From Woeseiaceae bacterium (GTDB lineage: Bacteria > Pseudomonadota > Gammaproteobacteria > Steroidobacterales > Woeseiaceae), in contig JASJCQ010000010.1 of the NCBI GenBank assembly GCA_030065915.1, positions 17,699 to 81,698 of the forward strand: a DNA stretch of 64,000 bases, in the 5' to 3' direction. The position numbers were made by a program, and so were the translations under genes. The first letter of the stretch is position 1. Each line of letters opens with the position of its first letter. A model generated the notes under the pieces. The model had not been told where the DNA came from. It saw nothing but the letters and a program-made list of their open reading frames with translations, and made no database searches. Positions 1 to 8,206 of this stretch are shown here, piece after piece.

Positions 1-105
1 ATCGTTATTGCCGTCGCGGCGCAGGAATCGGCACGTAGCGGGCAACCGATCGACGTGCAGTCACTTATCGATACACACGGTCTCGAGACCGTGATTCAGG
101 CATAG
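1..105 (+). CDS. C-terminal fragment of an unidentified protein (possibly Gfo/Idh/MocA oxidoreductase)
   Basis: Frame 1 is open from the window edge to a TAG at 103-105, giving 34 residues ending THGLETVIQA. The stop lies 11 bases before the next gene's ATG, with a Shine-Dalgarno-like aagggagag between, so the two genes are probably co-transcribed. The AAQESARSGQPID stretch recalls the C-terminal end of Gfo/Idh/MocA-type NAD(P)-dependent sugar oxidoreductases, but 34 residues cannot settle the family. The gene is cut by the window, not broken. Confidence 0.5.
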   Translation: MVIAVAAQESARSGQPIDVQSLIDTHGLETVIQA

Positions 106-116
106 AAGGGAGAGTC

Positions 117-1091
117 ATGTCCACCATCAAGGTTGGAAAATCCGAGATGCCCGCGGTCGGGCTCGGCATCTGGAAGATCGACAAGGAAGACGCAGCGCAA
201 AGTGTTTACGACGCCATTGAGGTCGGCTATCGGCATATCGACAGCGCTGCGGACTACGGCAACGAGAAGGAGGCTGGTGAAGGCATAGCGAAGGCCATCG
301 CCGATGGGTTGTGTACGCGCGACGAATTATGGATCACGTCCAAGCTCTGGAACACGTTTCATCGCGAAGAGCATGTGCGCGAAGGCCTGCAGAAAACGCT
401 GGATGACCTTGGGCTCGAGTATCTCGACCTGTACCTGATTCATTTCCCGATCTCGATGAAGTACGTGCCACTCGACAAGCACTATCCGCCCGAGTGGTTT
501 TTCGATCCCGGTGCGCCCGACGCCAGGATGGAGATCGATCCGGTACCGCTGAGTGACACGTGGCGGGGAATGGAGGCCGCAGCAAGGGACGGGCTGGCGC
601 GCGAAATCGGCGTCTGCAATTACAACTCGGGCCTGCTGCACGACCTGATGGCGTACTCGACCATCAAGCCTTCGATGCTGCAGATCGAATCGCATCCTTT
701 CCTGACGCAGGAAAACCTGATCCGACTGGCCGGTGACTATGGAATCGCCGTGACGGCGTTCTCCCCACTGGGCGCCCTGTCCTATGTGCAGCTCGACATG
801 GCGACCGATAAGGACACCGTGCTGACGGCCGCGCCAGTTGTGGCAGCTGCCGAGCGGACCGGCAAGTCACCCGCGCAGGTCGTTCTGCGGTGGGGACTGC
901 AGCGCGGCACGTCCATCATTCCGAAAACCACGAAGAAGGAGCGGCTGAAGGAGAACATCGACCTGTTCGATTTCGAACTGACAGCTGCGGAAATGGATGC
1001 GATCGCCGACCTTAACCAGAACCGTCGTTTCAATGACACGGCTGTCTTCTGCGAGGCCGCATTTAACAAGTTTTATCCGATTTACGATTGA
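117..1091 (+). CDS. Aldo/keto reductase
   Basis: A 324-residue cytoplasmic NAD(P)H-dependent oxidoreductase that reduces aldehydes or ketones; the substrate cannot be read from sequence. The full AKR catalytic tetrad is visible: Asp42 and Tyr47 in GYRHIDSAADYGNE, Lys76 in WITSKLWNT, and His109 in DLYLIHFP. A C-terminal SIIPKTTKKERLKEN stretch matches the cofactor 2'-phosphate loop, favouring NADPH. Length is normal for single-domain TIM-barrel AKRs. The ATG follows an aagggagag ribosome binding site. A strong RBS and a TauD-like gene follow within 30 bases, suggesting a small catabolic or modification operon. Confidence 0.93.
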   Translation: MSTIKVGKSEMPAVGLGIWKIDKEDAAQSVYDAIEVGYRHIDSAADYGNEKEAGEGIAKAIADGLCTRDELWITSKLWNTFHREEHVREGLQKTLDDLGLEYLDLYLIHFPISMKYVPLDKHYPPEWFFDPGAPDARMEIDPVPLSDTWRGMEAAARDGLAREIGVCNYNSGLLHDLMAYSTIKPSMLQIESHPFLTQENLIRLAGDYGIAVTAFSPLGALSYVQLDMATDKDTVLTAAPVVAAAERTGKSPAQVVLRWGLQRGTSIIPKTTKKERLKENIDLFDFELTAAEMDAIADLNQNRRFNDTAVFCEAAFNKFYPIYD

Positions 1092-1118
1092 CCAGTAATC
1101 ACTGAAGGAGGTGCCGAC

Positions 1119-2120
1119 ATGTCGGCGCTAGTTACAGAAAACCCCACCGTCGCCGGACAACAGCAATACGGCGAAGTGTTTCCCTACATCTATGTCCTGA
1201 ATTCAGACGGCGTATCGCTGGACGAGACACGCGAGTGGATCAGGGAACATCGAGACCGTCTCGTGGATGAGGTCGGGCAACACGGCGCGGTCCTGTTTCG
1301 CGGATTTCCGATCGATGGCGCCGAGGACTTCGACGCATTCATCCGGGCATTCGAGCTGGATAGCTTCACGTACGAAGAGTCCCTGTCGAATGCGGTCCGT
1401 ATCAACAAGACCGACCTCGTGTTCACGGCAAACGAGGCGCCACCGGAGGTCTCTATCTTCCTGCATCACGAGATGGCGCAGACACCGCTGTTTCCGTCGC
1501 GCTTGTTCTTCTGCTGCGAAATCGCGGCCGAGAAGGCCGGCCAGACGCCTCTGTGCCGCTCCGACGTCCTGCTCAAGAGACTCAACGAGGCGGCGCCTGG
1601 TTTCGTCGCGGACTGTGAACGCTTGGGCGTGCGTTATTCGAACGTCATGCCCGCCGAGGACGATCCGGAATCCGGCCAGGGGCGAAGCTGGCGCAGCACG
1701 TTGAGCGTCGGCAGCAAAGAGGAGGCCGAAGCGCGACTTGATGAACTGGGCTACAGCTACACGTGGCTGGACGGCGACGTGCTCCGGGCGACAACGCCGA
1801 CTCTGCCTGCGATCCGGACACTTGTCGATGGCCGCAGGGTGTTCTTCAACCAGCTGATTGCGGCATTCCGCGGCTGGAAAGACACGCGGAACGATCCTGG
1901 CAAAGCCATATGCTTTGGCGACGGGTCGCCCATCGATACGGTTGGTATGCAGACTGCTATCGATCTCGCCGACGAGCTTTCGTTCGATCTTGCGTGGCAG
2001 CAGGGCGATGTGGCGCTGGTCGACAACTACCTCGTTATGCACGGCAGACGCCCGTTTGAAGGCTCCAGGAGAGTACTTGTCAGCCTCGTCGCGGACGACG
2101 GGAGTCGTCTGGCAGCTTGA
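1119..2120 (+). CDS. TauD/TfdA-like Fe(II)/2-oxoglutarate dioxygenase (HxE type)
   Basis: A 333-residue non-heme iron, 2-oxoglutarate-dependent oxygenase of the clavaminate synthase/SyrP-like branch. The iron triad appears to be His116 and Glu118 (LHHEMAQ) with distal His308 (NYLVMHGRRP); Arg317/Arg318 would bind the 2-oxoglutarate carboxylate. The usual second ligand is Asp, so Glu is a variation, known from amino-acid hydroxylases such as AsnO. A very strong ribosome binding site (aaggaggt, 1105-1112) lies six bases before the ATG. It sits 27 bases after the aldo/keto reductase and is probably co-expressed with it. The substrate is unknown; hydroxylation of an amino acid or small acid is a family-based guess. 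Confidence 0.88.
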   Translation: MSALVTENPTVAGQQQYGEVFPYIYVLNSDGVSLDETREWIREHRDRLVDEVGQHGAVLFRGFPIDGAEDFDAFIRAFELDSFTYEESLSNAVRINKTDLVFTANEAPPEVSIFLHHEMAQTPLFPSRLFFCCEIAAEKAGQTPLCRSDVLLKRLNEAAPGFVADCERLGVRYSNVMPAEDDPESGQGRSWRSTLSVGSKEEAEARLDELGYSYTWLDGDVLRATTPTLPAIRTLVDGRRVFFNQLIAAFRGWKDTRNDPGKAICFGDGSPIDTVGMQTAIDLADELSFDLAWQQGDVALVDNYLVMHGRRPFEGSRRVLVSLVADDGSRLAA

Positions 2121-2175
2121 CTGACGCGCCAAGCAGCCAGGGGCGGCCGCCCGCGGCGACCGCCTGGCTGTGCGG

Positions 2176-2490
2176 CTACATATCGACGATAGGCGCCAGC
2201 TCGACGGAACCGTTGGCCTCCAGGATAGGGCAGCCCTTCGCCTTCGCCACGGCGTCATCAGCGTCTTTGGCGTCGAAGATGCCGTAGCCACTCGCCGGGT
2301 TCGATCCGCCATTGTCGGCGACGGAGCCGTCAGGGTTCACCGTCTTCGACTTACCGACCGGGTTACCGCCGTCGATCACGGCCGACCCCAGTCCGTTCAT
2401 CCACTTGCCCCAGTCGTCGTAGACCTTGGCGGCCTCTTCGTCGGTCTCGGGCATGTTGCCGCCGTGATACACAAACAGATACTTCGGCAT
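2176..2490 (-). CDS. YCII-domain protein
   Basis: A 104-residue protein starting MPKYLFVYHGGNMP, with the dimeric alpha/beta-barrel YCII (YciI-related, DGPF-type) fold: an N-terminal beta strand, a helix with EEAAKVYDDWGKWMNGLG, a VIDGGNPV turn and a C-terminal strand. The frame is open 17 codons further upstream, but the ATG at 2490 is preceded by aaggagacgaaa and matches where YCII proteins begin. These proteins are small cytoplasmic enzymes or binding proteins of poorly defined function. It is divergent from the PucR-type regulator at 2601, and the shared region carries repeated operator-like sequence, so it is a likely target of that regulator. Confidence 0.85.
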   Translation of the reverse strand: MPKYLFVYHGGNMPETDEEAAKVYDDWGKWMNGLGSAVIDGGNPVGKSKTVNPDGSVADNGGSNPASGYGIFDAKDADDAVAKAKGCPILEANGSVELAPIVDM

Positions 2491-2519
2491 TTTCGTCTCC
2501 TTGGTTGTTGTTGAGCGCT

Positions 2520-2601
2520 CACAATAAAGTGTTCTTTTCACTCAGTCATCGTTACTAAAACGACAGTTTTGGGCTACTTTATTGTGTAAAATACACAATA
2601 A
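2520..2601. promoter_or_regulatory. Divergent operator region with repeated TTATTGTG boxes
   Basis: The region between the YCII gene and the PucR-type gene contains CACAATAAAGT at 2520-2530 and its exact reverse complement ACTTTATTGTG at 2576-2586. The second copy is half of a near-perfect palindrome, TTATTGTGTA-AAA-TACACAATAA (2579-2601), with 10-base arms, whose last base is the A of the regulator's ATG. TTATTGTG therefore occurs three times, flanking both divergent promoters. Autoregulation by the adjacent regulator is inferred. Confidence 0.65.
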
Positions 2602-3872
2602 TGTTCGATCAGGATCCCCTTTCCGCCGCTGTCCGCCAGCTTCGATCCCTCGGTGTCGGCCCGGCCGCCGGGAGCCTGTTCCGGCGGACCATTAAGGACT
2701 CTCTGGCCACGCTGCTCTCGACAATCCAAACAGACGTCGGGGAATTCTCGGCCAGCCGCAACCCGGACATCCTCCCCGAGCTGGAGGCGCACTGTCTCGA
2801 CCACCTCGAGGCGGTGGCCGTGTTGCTGGAAGGCGCCAGCCTGGATACCGGATTCATCGTCGAGCATGCGCAGCGCCGCGCACACCAGCGATTTCCACTC
2901 GATGCCGAACTCAAGACCTACCGCTGCCTGTCCAGGGTGTTGGCGGACACCGTCAGGGAGGCCGCGATCGGTGTTGCCAGTGACGAGACGGAGCTGCGGC
3001 CGGTCGTCGCCGCCACCGCGGCCCTCGCCATTGAATACACGAGTGCGGCGGCAAGCCTCGCGACCCGGGAATATGTGGCCGCGACTCGCTCGCTGGCCGA
3101 GGCGGCCGGGGACCGCCGCAGCGAGTTGTTTGCGCTGCTGCTGGACGGGTTCGACGAGTCGGACAGCCGGGCCGCGAGGCTGCTCCGGAACGCCGGCTAT
3201 CTCGAGCAACGCCAGACCTACGCCGTCGTCGCCGTGCGCGACGTCGAACCGCGCGAGATGGACAATTCGGATCGCGTCGAGCGAATCCAGCAGAGTTTGA
3301 GCGAGATCCTTGGCAACACGCCGGCTCGCGTGCTGACCGGCACGCGGGACAAGACCGTGTTCGCTATCGTATCGGCAACCCGGCGACAGTCCGGGTGGAC
3401 CCGGCCGCACACGGTCGTCTCCGAACTCGTCGCCGGGCCTCTCCGCCTGATGGGAAACGCCGTGCTCGTCGGCATCAGCAACGATGCGCCGTCAACGGCG
3501 CATATCCCCAAGGCCCTGCGCGAGGCACTCATCGCACTGCAACAAGCCGACCGGTCGAAGCGAGTCCGACGCTTCGGCGACATTGGCTTCCTCGAGCTGT
3601 TACTGACTCAAGCCAGCACGGAGGCATCGGCGGAATTACCGGAATGGAAAGAGACGTTGGTAGCAGCCGACAAGAAGAACAAACTCCGGCAAACGCTGTT
3701 CGCCTATGCAGACAACGACATGAACGTTATACGCACGGCGAAATCGCTCGGCATGCACCCCAATTCGATCTACGCACGCTTCGACAGGATCCTCTCCCTG
3801 ACCGGGCTCGACCCGCAGCGCTATCACGCGCTGACCGAACTGATCTGCGGCCTTAGACTGTTAACAGGCTGA
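2601..3872 (+). CDS. PucR/CdaR-type helix-turn-helix regulator
   Basis: A 423-residue cytoplasmic transcription regulator. The C-terminal ~60 residues, with YADNDMNVIRTAKSLGMHPN and SIYARFDRI, form the PucR-type HTH seen in regulators of purine, sugar-acid and amino-acid use. The middle (about 200-330) resembles the degenerate GGDEF-like linker of this family. The N-terminal 150 residues are helical and presumably sense a ligand. No Shine-Dalgarno sequence precedes the ATG; a TAAAAT box lies only about 10 bases upstream inside a palindrome, so translation may be leaderless or start further downstream. The ligand is unknown. The divergent YCII gene and the upstream AKR/dioxygenase pair are candidate targets. 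Confidence 0.8.
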   Translation: MFDQDPLSAAVRQLRSLGVGPAAGSLFRRTIKDSLATLLSTIQTDVGEFSASRNPDILPELEAHCLDHLEAVAVLLEGASLDTGFIVEHAQRRAHQRFPLDAELKTYRCLSRVLADTVREAAIGVASDETELRPVVAATAALAIEYTSAAASLATREYVAATRSLAEAAGDRRSELFALLLDGFDESDSRAARLLRNAGYLEQRQTYAVVAVRDVEPREMDNSDRVERIQQSLSEILGNTPARVLTGTRDKTVFAIVSATRRQSGWTRPHTVVSELVAGPLRLMGNAVLVGISNDAPSTAHIPKALREALIALQQADRSKRVRRFGDIGFLELLLTQASTEASAELPEWKETLVAADKKNKLRQTLFAYADNDMNVIRTAKSLGMHPNSIYARFDRILSLTGLDPQRYHALTELICGLRLLTG

Positions 3873-3933
3873 GAACGTGGCGCTGCGTATTGCCGGGAGC
3901 CTTCGCTCATTCCGGGTGCGAGCAGAGGTGTTT

Positions 3934-5031
3934 TTAGTTCGTGCGCTTTTCGGCCGATGGATGTAGGAACAAGCCCTTCTTCGGGTCGATCCGGCCGACG
4001 CTGACCGGGTAACCGAGAGCGGACCAGCCTGCGTAGCCCTCATACAACACCGCGGTGTTGTGATAACCGAGTTCGCGCAGCCTCGTGACGGCGCTGTCGG
4101 CCGCGGCGCGCGGGCATTCGCAGTAGGCAACGATCCACGTGCCGTCGTCCGGCAGGGCCGCAATGATCTCGCGGCCGCTGCTGTAGTACGGAACCGGGAA
4201 GGAGCCCTCGATGTGCGCCATCGCCCAGAAGTAAGGCACGCGTGTGTCGATAAGGATCATGCGACGCCCGTCTTCCAGGGCCGCGTTGAGGTCCTCGGCC
4301 ATGACGTAGCGATTGTCGACCAGGTCGAACTCCGGCGGATCACCGTCGGGGTTGACGACGATGTTGTCGAGGTCCGGCGGCTCCTCGAACCGCATGTCCT
4401 CGACGTCCCAGCCCGATGCCCGTGAGCGCAGGAAGGCCACGACCGAGTTGATCTCGTCATCTGACAGGACGCCTGCGAAACTCTCCATCGGCGTGCCTTC
4501 ACGCCCCCGCTCGATCGCCGCTTTGAGAAAGCTGTCCGGCGTGACTGCGAGCATCGTTGCATTGCCGAGCGCCGTACCCTCGCCGCCTTCGCCCTTGGCA
4601 CCGTGGCACTCGACACAGTTCTCAGCGTAGATGCGTTTACCCTGCTCGATGTCGCCTTCAACGGGTTTCAGGTGGTCCCGATTCGGCGCGGAGACTTCAA
4701 AGCCTGCGGACAAGGCGAGCCATCCGGCAAGCTCACGAATCTCCGCAGTCGACATCGGTCCGCCGATCTCGTCGAGATAGGGGCCCATCGGCGTCCCGGG
4801 ACGGCCGTAAGAGATCGCCATGAAGGGTGTGATCGGGCCATTGACGAACAGGGTCTCGGTGACCAGGGACGGCGCATGGTCATTCATGTAGCCCTTGCGA
4901 TCGTCACCGTGGCACAGCGCGCAATATTCCTTGTAGTTCTCGGCCGGTGTGCGGACGACGTCGGCCTCCGCACGAACCGTTGATGCAGCCACCAGTAGTA
5001 CGAACAAGCTCACTGACAAAGCCAGGCGCAT
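3934..5031 (-). CDS. Diheme cytochrome c fused to a rhodanese domain
   Basis: A 365-residue exported protein. Signal peptide at 1-21 (MRLALSVSLF start, cleavage near VRA-EAD). The first cytochrome c domain has CALCH at Cys37-His41 with probable axial Met82 (GTPMGP); the second has CVECH at Cys139-His143 with Met182 (GTPMES). A rhodanese domain fills about 235-350, with the active-site loop YCECPRAA; Cys304 sits where the persulfide-forming cysteine is expected, and Cys306 is an extra cysteine in the loop. The combination suggests a periplasmic electron-transfer protein acting on sulfur compounds. Partners are not evident: neighbours are a PucR regulator and alanine dehydrogenase. An upstream gate gives room for its own promoter. 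Confidence 0.88.
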   Translation of the reverse strand: MRLALSVSLFVLLVAASTVRAEADVVRTPAENYKEYCALCHGDDRKGYMNDHAPSLVTETLFVNGPITPFMAISYGRPGTPMGPYLDEIGGPMSTAEIRELAGWLALSAGFEVSAPNRDHLKPVEGDIEQGKRIYAENCVECHGAKGEGGEGTALGNATMLAVTPDSFLKAAIERGREGTPMESFAGVLSDDEINSVVAFLRSRASGWDVEDMRFEEPPDLDNIVVNPDGDPPEFDLVDNRYVMAEDLNAALEDGRRMILIDTRVPYFWAMAHIEGSFPVPYYSSGREIIAALPDDGTWIVAYCECPRAAADSAVTRLRELGYHNTAVLYEGYAGWSALGYPVSVGRIDPKKGLFLHPSAEKRTN

Positions 5032-5128
5032 ATTGATCTCCCCATCCCTGATACAGACGGAGAATACGTCAACGTAAAGTCAGGTTGCCAGCGTTGCTGC
5101 GCCGGCAACTCTGTTCGAGTCTTTAGCC

Positions 5129-6250
5129 TCAGGCTGCCTTCAATGCGTCGGCCGCAGACAGATAGGTGTAGCCAAGATCGTGCGCCACGGCTTCGTGATT
5201 CACATGACCGGCATGCACGTTCAGACCGTTGGCCAGGTGCGGGTCACGACGCAGCGCGTCGACCCAGCCGTGGTTGGCGAGGTCCTTGACGAACGGCAGC
5301 GTCGCATTGGTTAATGCGAAGGTGCTCGTACGCGGCACTGCGCCCGGCATGTTCGTGACACAGTAGTGAACGGTATCGTCAACGATGTACGTCGGTTCGG
5401 CATGCGTCGTCGGCCGGCTGGTTTCGAAACAGCCGCCCTGGTCGATAGAGATATCGACGAGTACGGCACCGGTATGCATGTCCTTGACGTTCTGTGCCGA
5501 CACCAGCTTCGGCGCCGCGGCACCCGCGATCAGAACCGCACCGACGACGAGGTCTGCTTCCGGCACGAGGTCATCGATCGCCTGCTTCGTTGAGTAGACG
5601 GTACGCACGCGGCCACCCCAGGCGGTCTCGAGCTCCCGCAACCTTGGCAACGACCGATCGAGGATTGTCACGTCGGCGCCAAGCCCCACCGCCATGTCGG
5701 CCGCGTTGGCGCCGGCAACGCCGCCACCGATGACGACGACCTTGCCAGGCTGGACGCCCGGCACACCGCCGAGTAACACGCCGCGGCCGCCATTGGCCTT
5801 CTGCAGAGCGAATGCGCCGCTCTGTATCGACAAGCGCCCGGCCACTTCTGACATCGGCGTCAGTAATGGCAGGGAGCCGTCATCGGCCGTCACCGTTTCG
5901 TAGGCGATAGCCGTGGTCCCGGACTTGACGAGCGCCTCGGTTTGCGCCGGATCGGCCGCAAGATGCAGGTAGGTAAACAGGAACTGATCTTCGCGCAGCA
6001 TCTCGCACTCGTTCAGCTGGGGCTCCTTCACCTTGACGATCATGTCCGCCGCCGCGAACACGGCCTCGGCGGTCGGCGCGATCTCGGCGCCTGCAGCCTC
6101 GTAGTCGGCGTCACTCACGCCGATCCCGGCGCCGGCATTGGTCTCCACGATCACCGAGTGACCGTCATGGACGACTTCGCGCACGCCGGCGGGAGTCATG
6201 CCCACCCTGAACTCCAGCGTCTTGATTTCCTTGGGTACACCGACTTTCAT
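5129..6250 (-). CDS. ald: Alanine dehydrogenase
   Basis: A 373-residue NAD-dependent enzyme interconverting L-alanine and pyruvate plus ammonia. It begins [10 protein letters not shown], the family's canonical N-terminus, after ggagaagcgcc; upstream in-frame codons are not needed. Visible hallmarks are the substrate-binding arginine in FRVGMTP, lysine in IVKVKEP, histidine in YLHLAAD, the nucleotide-binding [12 protein letters not shown] loop and the DISIDQGG motif. Length is typical. It is divergent from an Lrp/AsnC regulator 138 bases away, an arrangement known from other bacteria in which the Lrp member controls ald in response to alanine. Confidence 0.96.
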   Translation of the reverse strand: MKVGVPKEIKTLEFRVGMTPAGVREVVHDGHSVIVETNAGAGIGVSDADYEAAGAEIAPTAEAVFAAADMIVKVKEPQLNECEMLREDQFLFTYLHLAADPAQTEALVKSGTTAIAYETVTADDGSLPLLTPMSEVAGRLSIQSGAFALQKANGGRGVLLGGVPGVQPGKVVVIGGGVAGANAADMAVGLGADVTILDRSLPRLRELETAWGGRVRTVYSTKQAIDDLVPEADLVVGAVLIAGAAAPKLVSAQNVKDMHTGAVLVDISIDQGGCFETSRPTTHAEPTYIVDDTVHYCVTNMPGAVPRTSTFALTNATLPFVKDLANHGWVDALRRDPHLANGLNVHAGHVNHEAVAHDLGYTYLSAADALKAA

Positions 6251-6349
6251 GGCGCTTCTCCGTTGATTTTGTCTTATATACAGAGGATAGCCGCGTTTTG
6301 GCGCCATTTCCCTGCAAAACTTAGGAAAGAACCCGCATTTTGTGGCATT

Positions 6350-6381
6350 TTATTGCGATATTAGTCCTTAAATAGCAATAA
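6350..6381. promoter_or_regulatory. Possible Lrp-type operator
   Basis: TTATTGC at 6350-6356 is repeated in inverted orientation as GCAATAA at 6375-6381, with 18 AT-rich bases between, ending seven bases before the Lrp-type gene's ATG. Symmetry, spacing and position between ald and the regulator fit an autoregulatory site. Inference only. Confidence 0.45.
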
Positions 6382-6388
6382 TAGTGTC

Positions 6389-6850
6389 ATGAAGCTCGAC
6401 CGATTTGACCGTGCAATCCTTGACGCCCTTCAGCAGGACGGGCGAATCAGCAACGTGCAGCTGGCCGCTCGCGCCAACCTGTCGGAGTCGGCCTGCCTGC
6501 GCCGCGTCCGGGTCCTGGAAGACAGCGGCCTGATCGAGCGCTATGCCTGCCTGGTCAACCAGCAGGCTGCCGGTCTCCCCGGCAACGTTTTCGTCCAGAT
6601 CGGTCTGCAAAGGGAAGAGGAGCGTGAGCTTGCCGCTTTCGAGGCCGCCGTTCGCAACATTCCCGAAGTCATGGAGTGCTACCTGATGACGGGCGAGTTC
6701 GACTACCTGCTGCGGCTCGTCGTTTCCGACATGGCTGACTTCGAACGGATCCACAAGGAATCGCTGACCCGGCTGCCCGGTGTGGCCCGGGTCAACTCGA
6801 GCGTCGCGATCCGGACCGTTCAGCGAAAAACGGAATTGCCTCTCCGTTAG
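6389..6850 (+). CDS. Lrp/AsnC-family transcriptional regulator
   Basis: A 153-residue regulator with the usual two domains: an N-terminal winged helix (LDRFDRAILDALQQDGRISN, then the recognition region NLSESACLRRVRVLEDSG) and a C-terminal RAM effector-binding domain from about 65 (GNVFVQIGLQ, then VMECYLMTGEFDYLLRLVV). Normal family length. It is divergent from alanine dehydrogenase, so an amino acid such as alanine is the likely effector. The egtB gene begins about 100 bases downstream on the same strand and could share its transcript. A weak inverted repeat lies just upstream of its ATG. Confidence 0.93.
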   Translation: MKLDRFDRAILDALQQDGRISNVQLAARANLSESACLRRVRVLEDSGLIERYACLVNQQAAGLPGNVFVQIGLQREEERELAAFEAAVRNIPEVMECYLMTGEFDYLLRLVVSDMADFERIHKESLTRLPGVARVNSSVAIRTVQRKTELPLR

Positions 6851-6947
6851 CAATACGCAACAAACTAATTCGATTACCGGGCGCGGTGGTGAATGTCGTG
6901 TGGTTCCGGTAGGGTGGCGTGACCCTGGCAAAAGCACTCCGGAATCT

Positions 6948-8201
6948 ATGGCGAGCCCTGCGGCGTCCGTTGAATTACCCCTACCGAAAGACCTGGCAGA
7001 CCGTTTCAAACGGGTCCGTGCCGACTCGGTTGCGCTCTGCGACACACTCGCGCCGGAAGACACGGTCGTGCAATCGATGCCGGACGTCAGTCCGACCAAG
7101 TGGCATCTTGCTCATATCAGCTGGTTCTTCGAGACCTTCGTCCTCAAACCCTATGACGATAGCTACAGCGCCTACGACGAGGACTTCCATTTCATATTCA
7201 ACTCGTACTACTACACGGCCGGGCAGATGCACGCACGGCCCCGCCGGGGCTTGCTATCGCGACCGACGCTTGAAACGGTTATGGCCTACCGTCGCCACGT
7301 CGACGATGCGGTTGTCGGACTGCTTGAAAAACGCGACGACGCGGATATCCGGTTCCGCGTAGAACTCGGCCTGCATCATGAGCGTCAGCACCAGGAGCTC
7401 ATGCTGACCGACATTAAACATGTCCTGTCGTGTTCGCCGCTCAAGCCGGCGATGAGCCCGGACCTGCCCGTTCCGGCATCCGCACCCGTTGCGGACTACG
7501 AATTCATCGATGGCTTGAGCGGGACAACCCGCATTGGTTTTGACGGCGAAGGCTTCAGTTTCGACAACGAGACTCCCAGGCATGACGCGCTGCTGCATCC
7601 GCACAAAATGGGCAATCGCTTGGTCACGAACGCGGAGTTCCTCGAGTTCATTCGGGATGGCGCCTATGACACGTGCGACCTGTGGCTGTCCGACGGCTGG
7701 GCGACGATCCAGCAACACGGCTGGAATCGTCCGCTGTACTGGAGCGCCGATCATCAGTCCGAGTTCACGCTGGGCGGGGTCCGTGACCTGGACCCGCATG
7801 CGCCGGTTGCACACGTAAGCTTTTACGAGGCGGACGCGTTCGCACGCTGGTCCGGCGCGCGCCTGCCGACCGAGTTCGAGTGGGAGGCGCAGGCGCGAGA
7901 GTCGGAAGTGTCCGGCAACCTGCTTGAGGAAGGACTCTGGCACCCTGCCGCCTCGGCCGGCTCGCAGTTTTTCGGCGACGTTTGGGAATGGACGTCCTCG
8001 GCGTACTCGGCCTATCCGGGCTTCAAGCCGCTGGCCGGATCGCTCGGTGAATACAACGGCAAGTTCATGTGCAACCAGATGACGGTGCGCGGCGGATCCT
8101 GCGTCAGCGCAGCCGACCACATTCGCCCGAGCTATCGCAGCTTCTTCTATCCGGATGCCCGCTGGCAATTCCTAGGGATCAGACTCGCAAAGGACGCGTA
8201 A
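6948..8201 (+). CDS. egtB: Ergothioneine biosynthesis sulfoxide synthase EgtB
   Basis: A 417-residue (from ATG 6948) non-heme iron enzyme joining the histidine betaine hercynine to a thiol donor with O2. The N-terminal DinB-like domain supplies the iron ligands: His53 (WHLAHIS) and His144/His148 (HHERQHQE), with the spacing known for EgtB. The C-terminal FGE-sulfatase domain shows ARWSGARLPTEFEWE, GDVWEWTSSAY and TVRGGSCVSA. The frame is open to 6780 inside the Lrp gene, but that extension is shadow sequence; the Shine-Dalgarno before 6948 is weak, so the start is the uncertain part. egtD follows five bases later. No egtC or egtE is present here. Confidence 0.95.
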   Translation: MASPAASVELPLPKDLADRFKRVRADSVALCDTLAPEDTVVQSMPDVSPTKWHLAHISWFFETFVLKPYDDSYSAYDEDFHFIFNSYYYTAGQMHARPRRGLLSRPTLETVMAYRRHVDDAVVGLLEKRDDADIRFRVELGLHHERQHQELMLTDIKHVLSCSPLKPAMSPDLPVPASAPVADYEFIDGLSGTTRIGFDGEGFSFDNETPRHDALLHPHKMGNRLVTNAEFLEFIRDGAYDTCDLWLSDGWATIQQHGWNRPLYWSADHQSEFTLGGVRDLDPHAPVAHVSFYEADAFARWSGARLPTEFEWEAQARESEVSGNLLEEGLWHPAASAGSQFFGDVWEWTSSAYSAYPGFKPLAGSLGEYNGKFMCNQMTVRGGSCVSAADHIRPSYRSFFYPDARWQFLGIRLAKDA

Positions 8202-8206
8202 GACCA

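Noticed and set aside
1203..2312. Long minus-strand open frame (369 codons) opposite the TauD-like gene
   Set aside because: It is the antisense shadow of a well-supported gene with catalytic motifs and a strong ribosome site; its translation has no family resemblance.
2701..3300. Alternative-frame reading frames inside the PucR-type gene
   Set aside because: Arg/Ser-rich translations typical of shadow frames in GC-rich DNA; no ribosome site or domain.
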